Shown piece after piece: positions 22,103 through 34,093 of a stretch of DNA of 64,000 nt (within the stretch, counting starts at the first letter, position 1; each line of letters opens with the position of its first letter). A program made the position numbers and the translations under genes. Origin of the DNA: Geosiphon pyriformis (Eukaryota > Glomeromycota > Glomeromycetes > Archaeosporales > Geosiphonaceae); contig JAAOMT010000176.1 in the NCBI GenBank assembly GCA_016748015.1, forward strand, positions 1 to 64,000. Direction: 5' to 3'. A model generated the notes under the pieces. The model was not told where the DNA came from, made no database searches, and was given only the letters and a program-made list of their open reading frames with translations.

Positions 22103-25100
22103 TTACTCACCTTTTTCATTAAAGTCTTCCCCCGATCCATAGTTTAAAATTTTAAGTAATTGATTGATCATGTCTCTAATAGAACGCGAAGATGTATATA
22201 ATTGATACTCCTTAACATTCTCCAATTGGGGAGCCAAAAAATCAAAGGACCATATTGGATTTTCCTAACCCAATCACAAGTTTTCCTTGATAAGTATCGT
22301 TTTATTAAAAATGACATTACCAAATGAGTGATTAATTACCTTTTCAAGATCTTTTTCAATTTTTCTCGTTATTCGAATTGCAGTTTGGGCAAGTTTTAAT
22401 AGTTCTTTCAATTTGTCTACTTTTAGTAGACGTTTGCCGGCATTCAAGGCTGTCACAGAAAATCGCAGTGTTCTCTCAAAGGAGTCTTGAAATTCAGGCA
22501 TGAATTGGAGGATAAGTTCATTGAGATTGCTTGATTTCTATCAATCCGAAATCGGTATTGATTTGGTTATTAGCGGTCGAAAAGAAGAAATAAGGGAGAA
22601 AAAATATAATCAAGTGTGGAACCTTTGCTGATAAATCTTTTAACAATCTCACTAAAAGCTCATACGTTTGAACATGACGATATCCATTCAAAGCTCTCTC
22701 GGGATCAGTAAACTCGATTAAAATATCCTTTAAACTCCATGCAACTTCTGGATATCGCGTGCTCAAATCAGCGAAGAATCCGACGTTTAACCGGCTCCGT
22801 GGTTTGGTCATAAATTCTCTCAAAGATGATGAATAGACTTCAATTATCTTGGAGCACGTAAGGAGTGCTTGCTGATCGCTTTTTATTTGCTCTTGTTGCC
22901 TGAAAAGTGCTTTAACAATATAGGCACTCAATTTACTGGAAGCGGTCAGTACCATCGAATTGGGACATTTCTTGACCAAGTTATGAACCTCTTCTAATAT
23001 TTTAAATACAGGGGCATTCTCAAAGTCTTTGGGAGATTCCTTATTCTTACACAATCTATCCACAAGGAGTCCTCTAGCCTTATTCGCGATTTGATCAGAA
23101 CTCGAATTGGTTTTGAGAGAAGTCTCAAGCAGAGGAATGATGAGTTCAAAAAGAAGCGGACTAGTAGGTTGTTTACGCATAAAAATTCCAAGCAAATCAA
23201 GAACTTTGTTCTTGAAATGGATCACTTGATGTTTGGCATCTAAAATATGTAAAGGATTTTAGTTGAAATTTGAAAAAAATTAAAAAATGATCTTATGAAA
23301 TCACCTTTTTTTCTGGTTTTTTCGAGTTGCTTTTGCTTAAATATTTCGGCCAATTTAGAATCAAATTCAGTCATTTCTTCATCTTGCTTACTATCTGGTT
23401 CATCAGATATATCGTCTTCATCCTCAGTGTTTTCTTTATCAGAGCTTGCTTGTTTATTTTTGCTTTTGATCGAATTATGATGATTATTACTCGAATTTTC
23501 TTCCTCGTCCTCTTCACCATCATCATCGTCATCATCATCGTCATCATCATCATCATCATCATCGTCATCATCATCATCATCATCGTCGTCGTCCTCCTCC
23601 TCTTCCTCTTCTTCCGTTTCATACAATTCTTCTTGTCCCGCAATACCTTCCTTTGTCTCCAAGACCTATAGACAGATGGGTTCTAAGTAGAGCTAAATCA
23701 AGTTTAAGACAGACATTCATGTGGCTTAATAACTTACATCTAACAATAAATCCAACGAAGTCTTGGTGAGTTGGTGGCAAAAAGTTTCAAAAACTTGTTC
23801 GGAAAGATGACGCAACATTGCTGAAGGCTTTCCAAGGAATCCCAATAATATATCGACTATAACTTCTATAGGTTCAGGTGAGTCCTCTTCCATATTTTCT
23901 TTGTTGACTTTCTTGCTCAACTTTTTAGGAGATTGCAGTACTTTTTTGTAGCATTCATGTAAATCCTTTTTTTATAAAAATAATTTTTTCTTCGAGTACT
24001 GATATAATTCTCTAATTAAAATATCAAAGAAAAATGACTAACCTGCAAGATGACTGTAGCTTCTTCTGGTTCTGAATACAGAAACAAAAAAGCATGGGAA
24101 TATAACCTTTCAAATGCTTTATACTGAGATCCGGCATTGCTAAAAAAGGTCGAACTGCTATATTTCTTTATCTTGGCCTCAATTTTATCAATAACCTTAA
24201 TTGCTCCCTTTTGCGCAACCTGGGCATCTTCAGGTAATATGACGACTGGCTCAAACATCGAATCTTGCTGTAGTTCTCGCACACACTTTACTGCGTAATG
24301 AGCCCAAGTTTCACCATCACTCATAGTTCCATTAAGTCGACGCCCAAATTTTACATGGCTAGCCTCTAGAAATTAAAAAGAGGACGATTAATATTTCGCT
24401 AAACTCACTGAAAAATGAAAACCCTTACCCGGAATTAAAGATCTCATGTTATTCAATTCTCCAAGCGTGTTAAAAAATTTCAACCTCAATAGTTCTCGTA
24501 TTGGGTAAGACAGTTCAGGTTTAGGAGATTCCCAAACACTTCCGTCTTTGATAACAATTTCTTCATCACTCAAGACTTGAGCTGATTTCCCATTACCAGT
24601 TTTTAGTTTTTTGGAGTGATCATTGAGTGGCTAAGAGCAATTTTTAAGTTTTTATTCGTTTTAAATTAAAATCAGATTACAAGGCTAATCCATACCTCGG
24701 GATATTTTCTCTTGAGATTATTTTCAAACTTTTTATGTTCAAAAAATCCGTAAAATAGAAAATTCTTCAAGATAGATTTCAGCCATTCTTCCTGACGTTC
24801 AATCTTGTAATTTTTTACAAGCCCATACATTTGATTGATGGCCCATTTACGGTTAACTTCCACTGTGTTACTGTAATTTACAATATATTTGGTAGTACAA
24901 CTTGTTAAGGAAAAAAACCATCAAAACTCGCAAATTCATCTACCCCAGTGAGTTTTCCTGATTTAAAATTGTTTTTTTCAAATAATCAACATAAAAGCTG
25001 GGACCTTCTACATCCAAATTAGATATGATCTGATCAATTGTCTTGGTCTTGGTTATATGATCAAAATGACGGGATCCATTTTCGCCGATAAGTTGGATAA

Positions 25101-27004
25101 GTAAAATATGAGAAAGATACTTATTTTCTTCCGCGAATCCTTGGATGCAACCTAGCTAGTGATTTTGAAGTAGAATACCTGGATTTTAATACGTTAATTT
25201 CCTATAACAGATGGAGAATCAGCTTACGGTATGTTTAGCAGCCTTATGTAAATATTTCTTATGGTCAATGAGATTGTTGATAAAGCACTTCATAAAGTTT
25301 TTTGTAAATAGCACGGAAATTTGATCTTTTGGCATCTTGGTTAATGTCTTTTCAAAGAACTGGAATCCCCAAAATCTTCGCTTATGAGTGGAGTCCGTAT
25401 CGAATAGACAATCTTTAGATAAAAATGAAGGAAAAAATTTAGTTGTTTTATCGATATTCAGCTTGAATCACTTTGATTAGAATACCATCAACAATCTTTT
25501 GCCAAAAGATATGAAATGGGAGATTTGTTATTTTTTTTTCGACGTCATGAGATCCCTGGTCAGGGAAATTTCCAAAATAGATGTTAAGAACCCTATCCCA
25601 AACAGAATGAATTCTTCCTTCCGGATGTTGGTCTTCCCCCGAGTCCTTTGGTGACGTCACCTTCCAATTTTAATCATTAATAAGTTGAAGGTGTTACGTT
25701 AAATCAAAAATAGCGAAATAAAGAAAATCCTATACTTCAAGAGTTTCTGCTAGCTTTTGTATATTCTTTGGATGTAAGAGAAGTTCCTTCGACCATCCAT
25801 GGCGATGAGTAGAATTACGATGGAGAATCTTCTTCCATCGCTGGCTATTCCGTAATAGCTCCTGTAAAAGCAGGTAAATTTATTTAGTCATATTAAAATA
25901 CCTAAATTTTTAAATAATCTCTTAATTTGAATTCATACTTGATAATGCTCTTGTAACGCTAAAGCGAAGTTAAGATCATCACAGGTTTGGATACCATGTT
26001 GAGAATCTTCAAAGACTTTTTCCAACAGATACTCAACAGCGCTATTTTCATACGGTTGGTTCTTCAACTAATAAATAAATGACCTTTTTTTTAGCAGCAA
26101 CATTGTTATACATAGATTTGTGTAAAAATAATTTGGACGAGTGGACTTACATGAGATATTGTTGATATAATGATATGATAACATGTTTCTTTGACATAGG
26201 ATTTACGCCGAGAACAAAGTAATAAACCTTGAATAACATCGCGATAATCTTGCTCATTTGAAACTTCACGCCAGAGAATCCCAGATCGAACAATACACAT
26301 GTACGCAAAAACGCGTCCAAAGATCGTATCGGAATTATCCTAGGAGATCGGGGAAGATGTATTTTAATATTTAATGAATCAATGGGAAATAAGAGATCTT
26401 GTATTCGAAAAACAATCACTTGTTCTTTCTTTGAAGAAAACGGACAAGCCTCATCGATAAAAGGAATTAATAATTTGTAGGAAATAAATTTCAGACTTGC
26501 AAGAAGCTAACCGAAAGAAGACAAAAGATGTGAGAAAAAGTGGAATACAAAAAATCGTGAGCAAAAAACCGATTAATAAAAACATGCCTCTATAAGTGCC
26601 AAGGCAAAACCGTGTCTTGCACCCTGACGCGAACTACTCAAACCACGGGTTAAGCGGATCAAAGAGTAGACTATGTCTGGTCCATAGTGTTTTTCTAGCA
26701 CCTCGGTAGCTCTAGAAGTAAAGACTTTCATTGTTAAAATGTCAAGAAAAGTTTGTTCTTAGCATACATCCACAAAGATCAAAAAGTATAGTATCAACCT
26801 CACAAAGTTTAGATTTTCATTTTCCTTATTTCCAGTGAAAAAATTCACGGAGGAACCCACCAACCCTTCAATCTTAAGGTGGTCGTTGTAAAGCGTCTGA
26901 AGGTGAAATAGAAGCTCGTTGGCGGCCGTTTGTCTTACTACAGTGTCCAACGAGGCTAATGACCAAAAGTAGTCATAGGTACTCTTTACGTCGGTATGCT
27001 CCAT
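22103..27004 (-). CDS. POL5: POL5 / MYBBP1A-like nucleolar protein
   Basis: About 18 exons, spliced by hand. The N-terminal exon (27004-26799) gives YDYFWSLASLDTVVRQTAA; later exons give LTRGLSSSRQGARHGFALAL (26711-26588) and IFGRVFAYMCIVRSGILWRE (26339-26151), typical of the family's helical repeats. SPEPIEVIVDILLGFLGKPS near 23870 is the best conserved block. A run of about 40 Asp/Glu (23500-23610) lies in the usual acidic linker. The last exons are 22537-22340 and 22264-22103, with a phase-0 intron between them, ending in GEDFNEKGE; the stop near 22274 belongs to that intron. The intron after 26588 seems to start GC rather than GT. Family members act in the nucleolus in rRNA synthesis and ribosome assembly, despite the polymerase name. 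Divergent from RPL38, with 196 bp between the start codons. Confidence 0.88.
23505..23612 (-). repeat. GAT/GAC/GAA repeat encoding poly-Asp/Glu
   Basis: On the minus strand, GAG, GAT and GAC codons run for about 35 triplets within POL5 and give the acidic linker. It is coding, not intergenic. Confidence 0.8.
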
Positions 27005-27200
27005 GCCGAGAAGGTCTGGAGTTTACTTTCGGGATCTTGACTGGTTTAAAAGATTTTGAAAATTTCCATTGAAATAATGTTTGAACATGATCTATCCAAT
27101 CAAAAAGATTTTCATGAAACTCAAGCTTGATTGGTCCTGGTATTTTATATAGTCCATTTGTTGGAAAAATTTCCATAATTTACAGTTCTGAAATTCCACG
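27005..27200. promoter_or_regulatory. Divergent promoter region between POL5 and RPL38
   Basis: Only 196 bp separate the start codons of two oppositely transcribed ribosome-related genes, so both promoters must lie here or overlap 5' untranslated sequence. No TATA box or named motif is clear enough to call. Confidence 0.5.
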
Positions 27201-27797
27201 ATGGTATGTGTTTTTCGAATATTGAAAGGGGTAGAAAAATCACAAACCATAAACATTTTTCTTTTTTAATATTAGCCGAAACAACTTCACGACATTAAAG
27301 AATTCCTTGCTTTTGCCCAACGAAAGGATGCTAAAGGTTTGAAAGTTTTTTGCCTTTTATCTAAAAATTTATTTCATTTCACATCAAACTCATAAGTTTC
27401 GGATAAATCATCTCTCTGTTAACATATATTATCGGGATCCCCTCTCATTTGAACATAACATTAACTAGCAACTCGCATCAAGAAAAAGAAGAACGGTACT
27501 AGTGTAAAGTTTAAGCTTCGTTGCGCTCGGTACCTTTATACCCTCGTTCTTGAGGACGCAGAAAAGGCTGAGAAGCTTCGAAAATCTCTGCCCCCTGGTA
27601 AGTATTCTATGTGCTAAAAACTTGAAAAATAATACGCATTGATGATTATTTGCTTTTGATAAATTTTCTTTTTAAGAGTTATATTTGATCCAATTGTGAT
27701 TATAAAATTTTTGTTTTTGAAATTTTCGATTTTACAATGCATAAGGCTAAAGTTATTCTTTACATTGATTATAGGTCTCACGGTAACAGACGTCTAG
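27201..27797 (+). CDS. RPL38: Ribosomal protein eL38
   Basis: Four exons: 27201-27203, 27276-27336, 27469-27597 and 27775-27797, all with GT-AG introns and matching phases, giving 71 residues, the usual size. Readable stretches are [40 protein letters not shown] and [20 protein letters not shown], which are almost diagnostic for eL38. The first coding exon is the ATG alone, as often seen in fungal ribosomal protein genes. It is a component of the large ribosomal subunit. The stop is TAG, which shows that TAG is a true stop in this genome. Confidence 0.96.
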
Positions 27798-29263
27798 AAT
27801 GGGTTTCACTAGTGTATAAGCATATTCAGGTGTACCAAAAAGAAATTGATCAACAAAGGAATAAATTATTATGTTGGTAATGATAGCATCAAAAAAAACT
27901 GATTTTCAATTCTAAAAATAGCATCAGATTCATTTCTTCTTGCAATGGTGATGGCATTGATTCAGTATTGAACAGATTTCTGTAAAGGATCGTTTCTAAT
28001 AATATGTTCATCTGAAATTCTGATTCCTTGACACACTTGTAACTCTAACCAGAGTGAAATAAGCTAATAATTGTTCAATCTATATCTATATCATGCTTCA
28101 GATTTTAAATTTTCTAATTTGTAAAGATAATCTATGGATACCCTTGTCAAAGGCTGGCCACCAATAAAATATTTGATAAAGGTTGAGCTGATCTCTCGGC
28201 AGAAAACAAAAAGCAAAGACATGAAAATCCAAAGAAGAAAGCAGCTGGATAGTAACTTTTGATCAAGAATGAGATTAAACATGAAAAAGATTCAATTGGA
28301 TCAAAAAAAGAAGATTCATTGGGTCAAAAAAGAAAATATCTCATTTATTGACAAGCTCATCATCGATAAACCATATGCAGGGATCCTAGGGTTACAAGCT
28401 GTTTTGAAAATAGTTTTGTATGATAAGAATTCTCGATAAATTGAAAAGAGAAAGAGAAAGAGAAGTAATTTTACTAATGGGTAAAAGAAGGAGAGAAAGA
28501 AAATAGATTAGTATGATACAAGATTATTACTTGTGTTGATTATTTAAAAATCTAAACGTACAAAACAATGAAATACATTTATTTATATAAATTTATTAAT
28601 CAAAACTTTTCAAGTGTATATGTTTATGAATTCGTATGTTTGTGGGAATGTGTAAATTTTTGATAAAATTATTATAAATACATATCAACCAAATCCCAAA
28701 TCTTTAACCAATTAAATAACTCAAAAAAATCCAATTAAACCCAAAAGAAAATATTGTCCAATTTCAAAAAGTTTTTTTTTTAGAAAAACAATCAGTTGGG
28801 AATTTGAGAAATGATCATACATTTTCGGTGTGATTACGCTAGTCGTTCGATCCATAAAAAATTAACCTAATTAAACCTATCGAAGCATCATCACCAAAAT
28901 AGACTGTTCCAAACAATGAATTAACCTATAAATTAAAAACCAGCTCAACTAACCAAGCGATTAACCTAAAAAATAAATAAATAAATACATATCAAAGAAA
29001 AATAAATAGTACTTTTTTGAGAGAAGTAACATGTGTACAGGGCCACAAAATTTTGTATATGTAAGTGTAGGTAAAATATAATAACAAGAGAAAAATCGGA
29101 ATTAAAAAAGAATTCTATACATAAAGAGTGTATGGTTCATATATAAATATATATATTAAAAATTTTCTACAAGTGTCTTGGAAAATTCTTTTCCTCGACT
29201 TGAGTGTCGATGGAGGAGTGGACAGATGGGTGATTTCACGGAATATACGATTATTTTTTTAGA
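27798..29263. other. Intergenic region between convergent RPL38 and the PH-domain gene
   Basis: AT-rich, with a purine run (AAAGAGAAAGAGAAAGAGAAG) near 28443-28470. The 62-codon minus frame at 28091-28282 looks like chance. Presumably holds both 3' untranslated regions and terminators. No RNA gene is convincing. Confidence 0.5.
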
Positions 29264-31445
29264 TCAAATGTCATCATTGTTTTGGATTCGATCAGTTGTG
29301 CTCTTCCCGGTTGCAACAGTGAGCTTCTCACCTTCCACCGACAGATCTCGAATTTCCTCACCTTGAACCGTTTCCACGATTTCATTCGTAAAATTCTTTT
29401 TGTGGTCACTATTTTCGCTCATATCTTTGTCAGAAATTTCATCACCTTTATCATTGTTCACTTTTATATTTTTCCCAATTTTAATATCATGATTCTTGAA
29501 GTCACGATTTCTGATTCTCCTGGCTTTTTTTGCCGCTTTTAATTCTTCCGGACTAAGTGCCAGGATAATCGGGACTAATTCACCCTCACCCTCACCCTCA
29601 CCATCTTCTTCTTCATCATCTTCCTCATCATCATGATGCTCATCGTGATCAATATCATCCTCGGTCCCCGTATCCCTATCACGTTCTTCGTCAAGAACGA
29701 TCTGACCACGGGAGGCTGGTATCTCCAAAGAATCTGAGATATTTTCTCTGATAGACGATGTTTCTTCCTCGTTAAAACTCGAGAAATAATAGGATAGTGT
29801 CGAGGAATCAGTGATCACGCTTGTTGTTCTTTGACTGTTGCGTCCTATGGAAGCCGCTACTTCATCCGCATAATCGGGATCGAGTTGATCATCGTCCGAT
29901 AATTCGATGGATGGTTCGGGTGTAAAAGATTGCGAATTGGAAATAGCTTCTAGATTCGAAATAGATATCGAAATTTCGGACGTTGGTGTTGGTGGTAATG
30001 GGATAGTCGGGGGTCGTGATCGTGGTAGAGGCGTATACGGTAGCATGATGGGAATGTCTTGAAATCGAGATTGAGAAAATGATCGATGCGTGGAAGTTTT
30101 TGGTGAATGAGAGGAACGTGTTGATGGTGATGATAATGATGAGGAAGATGAAGATGACGAAGAGAATAGTAATGAGGAAGTGGAATGATTTGACGGAAAA
30201 CTTCCCACGCTCGATAAAGTCGTCGTTCGTCCACCATACGACGACGATAAAAATTGATGTGATGGTGACGTCATTGAAAAGTGATTACGATTTCCAGGTG
30301 ATACAGGAGCAGATATCGGAGTTGTGGGTCGTCTGTTACCATATGAAGTTCCAGTGAGGGTAACGGATAAAGGAAGATTCGGTGGTGGTGGATGACGTCG
30401 ATTATCCGCGGATGTTGTTCGTCGAGGTGATGATAATGGAGAAGGGGGTGGTGATCTAAGGGGTGAGCTAGGTGATGGCGGAGGCGTAACATTATATTGA
30501 GAATTTCGTGATGTTGACGTTGAGGTGGGAAAGTAAGATGTTTGTGTAGGAAGCGGAGATCGTGAAGAACGAGGTGGCGGCGTGGAAGACAGATGAAATG
30601 ATGATGGAATTCTGGGTGGGGGTGGTGGAGGACTCCTAGGTGGTGGTGGTAATGAATTTAATTCCAAAGCAGATGCAGATAGCAAGGCATTATGGGGTAA
30701 ATTAGTTGAGGTAGCATTAAAAGTGGATCGTTGTGTTCTCGTTGGCATGATTTGATTATTAGTATTTTCCGATATTCGGTTAGACCGTTTTTCCGATTTC
30801 GGAGGATGTGGTGGTAGTTGAATTGAAATATTTACGTTGGGCGAAGGAGGTGGTTGATTATTTATCGAATGTGAATGTGCTGTAGCTACAGATAATATCG
30901 AATTTACTGAACTAGATCTTGGTCTACCGGTCGAAACACTCGATGATATCAAGTCACGACGACTTCCCAAATTCAATGGAACTGTAATTTGGTTCGAGAT
31001 TGAAGAAGAATTGTGTTGCTCTTGATTGTCACCTAAAATAGATGTCATTGATGGATGTGATTGTTGTGGAGTATGAACACCGTGGGCATTCCTAGTTCTT
31101 GGCGGTGATAGTGTTTCCACGGGTGATGAAGGGCGTGGGGGTGGTAAATCCAAATCACTGATCCCTTCTTTGGTCATTCGTACTCCCACATCCTCCGGGT
31201 GTTGATCTTTTGAGGGGTATAATAATGATGTGGTATAGGTGGGAGACGGTGGAGCAGACGCGGAAGTACGTTGTTGATTTGGCCTCGGAGGTGGCGACAA
31301 TGAAGTTATCATTTGGGGGAATGGTCGTGGAGGGGGAGATAATGATGTTTGTTCGATGGCTAAACGATCTTTGATATCATTTATATGTGAAAATTAATAT
31401 TTGTAAAACGCATTGGAATTGATCGATTCATGATGATGATGATGG

Positions 31446-31496
<51 letters not shown>

Positions 31497-33670
31497 GAAA
31501 AGAGGAAAAAAATACCTGAAGAAAAGTGATGTGGCAATGGTTGTTTTCTCGAAGATATTGTGCCACCAATCATTGACCCCATTCTAGACGAACTTGTCAT
31601 CCTACTTGACATTGTCGAAGTAGGGGAGGAAGGTCTTCGTCGATGGTAATCATCTTGATTGACGAGAATTCTTTTTGTGGGTAATTTTGGAATATCCGGT
31701 AATTCTGTCATACTATATTTACATTTTACCACGGTAGCTTTTAACTCGTGTAACCAAGATTTCATATCATCCACATTTTCCGCTTGTAGATACCACTTTT
31801 TCTCACCTGACTTACTCACCTCCAAAACCCATAGTTTACTAGTGAAATGTTCAGTGACACAAACTATTGTATTTGCCGTCAATTCGAAATTGTCTGTCAT
31901 TTGAGATATTGAATCGGATGACTTGAAACAGTATAAAGTATTTTTTGCCAAAACAAAAAAACGTCTTTTCCACGATTTTGAAAATGTAAAACTTGGATTT
32001 TGATACCGTGCTAAATATCCAGTAAATACCACATTATTTTGAATACTCGCAACTGTCACCACTCCGTTAAAGGATGATGAGGAGATGGATGATAAACGTG
32101 ACGTATTACCAACCAATTCAGACACTCTTTCGGACACCTTTTCGACATACATTGAAGGAGATCGTCGAAGCGAATCACCCTCATCCAGTCCAAGAAGTCG
32201 ATTTGCCTTATTTGATTTATCCAAGTAAGTTCGATCATCCATTTGAGTTAGACCAAGAACTTTATTCGCTTTACTGTTAATCCCGATTGGCAAAGTAGTT
32301 GACAAAGAGTAATCCCTTTCATGAAATCTCGAGAATGATTTACTATCGGAGGGCAGTGATGATGATAAACCCAAGATTCGGCTCATTTTCCCTTGTGCTG
32401 TTATCATGACCGGTTTGTTTAGGATCTTATCTTCTTCCGGAGTGAGACCAAGGAATTTTCCGGCTTTGCTTAACTTTTCCGTTATGGGGTTTGCACCGTA
32501 ATCTGGCGAATTAGGCCTAGTTGAAGACTTTAAGGTAGTAGTAGTAGGTGGTGGTGACGTTGGTGTAGAATATTTTTCAGGGTTATTGACAGAAGAGTTT
32601 GAAGAGACAAACATAGTTTTTGTACGACTTCTGATTGATAATGATGAAAATTTTGAACGACCTAATATTCGATCCGCTTTTGAAGTGGAACCAGTGGATC
32701 GGTTAAGAGCTCTTTTTGACCAATCATCCTCTGGATCAGACAGGGAACCTTTTGAAATACGATTTGGTGAACTCTTTACGCCCGAAGATGAAGAAGATGA
32801 GGAAATGGAGGAGCGCAGAGATGATGCAGATAATACCGAGAAAATTGAACGAGACGAATTTTTTCGTTTAGAATCTCTTTTTTTGTTTTCAGTTTCGGCT
32901 GGTAGATTTATCGCCTGGTCAAAGGTTTCAGGAGCTGATTGAGTTGAAGCAGCGTCACCATTTGATGTACTCGTATTGGTCCCGGTCGATAGGCGATTAG
33001 CCGATACCATAGAGGTTGACTCAATTTCTCCGGAAGATCTTAAATTATTAATCCTTGATGTTGGTATTTTTTCACGAATTGGGGACACAGTAGCAGTATT
33101 AGATTCAGAGACGTTTGATTTAGTTTCTTCTTCTTCGGTAATTATTCCCAAAGTTTGTTCGCGTTCGTGAGTTACTTTATAATATTGATCGTCTAAATCA
33201 TCCAACAATTGACTGACTCGGGGTGAGATTCGTTGATTTTCCAACGAATCGAAATAAATGAAATTCGAATCTTCTTCAGTATCAAGTTTCTCGTCCAATG
33301 AGCTGCTCACGCTTGATCCAATTCCTGATTCTTTTGAAAGACGATTTTCTTTGGTTTTTGGCGAAGGAGCCAAAGGAAATACTAAATTATTTAAACTTGT
33401 TACAGTGTTTACAAGAAAGATTTCACCACCACCAACTTGTACAGTGGTACTATCTTCTGGGACTGCAGTAACAATAGCAGTAGCAGTAGCAGCAGGAGAA
33501 GGAATGCTCAATTTTTTTTGATTTTTAACGGTAACGTCAACTAGATTGTGAACACCTTGCTTATTTAAAGCCGTGACAACCTTTGCGTAAAAAGCTTTCT
33601 CGTCTTGTTTTTCTGGTTGTTGTTGATTGGAACTATTTTTAATTGGTGATAAACGATTCTTGCTATTACA

Positions 33671-33703
<33 letters not shown>

Positions 33704-33707
33704 GTCG

Positions 33708-33773
<66 letters not shown>

Positions 33774-34093
33774 TTATTATTATTATTGTTAAACTTTGAT
33801 ATAAAAGTTTTACTCGAAAGTTTTGCGGCAGCTTTTTCTCGTTCTACTTGAATGTCAGTTTTTTCTTTCAAGGTATTAGCTGTTCTCGAAATGATTGAAG
33901 TATTAGGAAGGAGGGTTGTTGTTGTTGTTGTTGTCTTATTATCAATAAAAGTTTGTTTGTTGATATTAATATTTTCCAAAGTTTGTTCATTCTTCTGGTC
34001 ACTTTGTGCGGTAAAATTTGAAGTTGAAACGACGCCTGAAGGATCTTTATCAAGCATAGTGTTTAATAGCAAACTCTGGTGCCATGCAACCAC
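29264..34093 (-). CDS. Large PH-domain protein with low-complexity regions
   Basis: Two exons, 34093-31516 and 31368-29264, joined by a 147-nt GT-AG intron in phase 1, give 1560 residues. Residues about 110-150 are poly-Asn from a triplet repeat. Five copies of a short motif like SKANRLLGL follow at about 465-635. A PH domain spans about 690-787, with FTGYLARYQ, WKRRFFVLAKNTLYCFKSS and the conserved C-terminal Trp in MKSWLHELKA. The second exon encodes a Ser/Pro-rich disordered region with many PPPP and RSPP stretches, probable SH3/WW ligands, then an acidic block (about 29600-29660) and a basic C-terminus. PH domains bind phosphoinositides or proteins at membranes. Family not recognised beyond that. 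The true start could be the internal ATG at 34057, and an upstream exon cannot be excluded. Confidence 0.8.
31430..31496 (-). repeat. ATG/CAT trinucleotide microsatellite inside an intron
   Basis: About 20 near-perfect triplets lie in the single intron of the PH-domain gene. Reading through the intron would give a false poly-His tract. Confidence 0.85.
33664..33790 (-). repeat. AAT/AAC trinucleotide repeat encoding poly-Asn
   Basis: Plus strand TTA, TTG and TTG-rich triplets over about 120 bp. In the PH-domain gene this encodes roughly 40 Asn with one Asp and one Cys. Confidence 0.85.

Noticed and set aside
22274-22339. POL5 C-terminus ending near 22274
   Set aside because: This is read-through of an intron; a further exon at 22264-22103 continues in phase.
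23295-23671. Hydrophobic Ile-rich plus-strand frames
   Set aside because: Antisense of the poly-Asp/Glu block of POL5.
26973-27176. 67-codon minus-strand frame overlapping the POL5 start
   Set aside because: No family similarity and overlaps the divergent promoter; could at most be an upstream ORF, which sequence alone cannot show.
27860-28040. Box C/D snoRNA downstream of RPL38
   Set aside because: TGATGG and CTGA-like strings occur, but spacing and terminal stem are not convincing.
31394-31515. Poly-His C-terminus of the PH-domain protein
   Set aside because: A GT-AG intron with matching phase removes this segment and joins two open exons into one 1560-residue protein.
33627-33851. Poly-Leu membrane protein on the plus strand
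   Set aside because: Antisense shadow of the poly-Asn repeat of the PH-domain gene.
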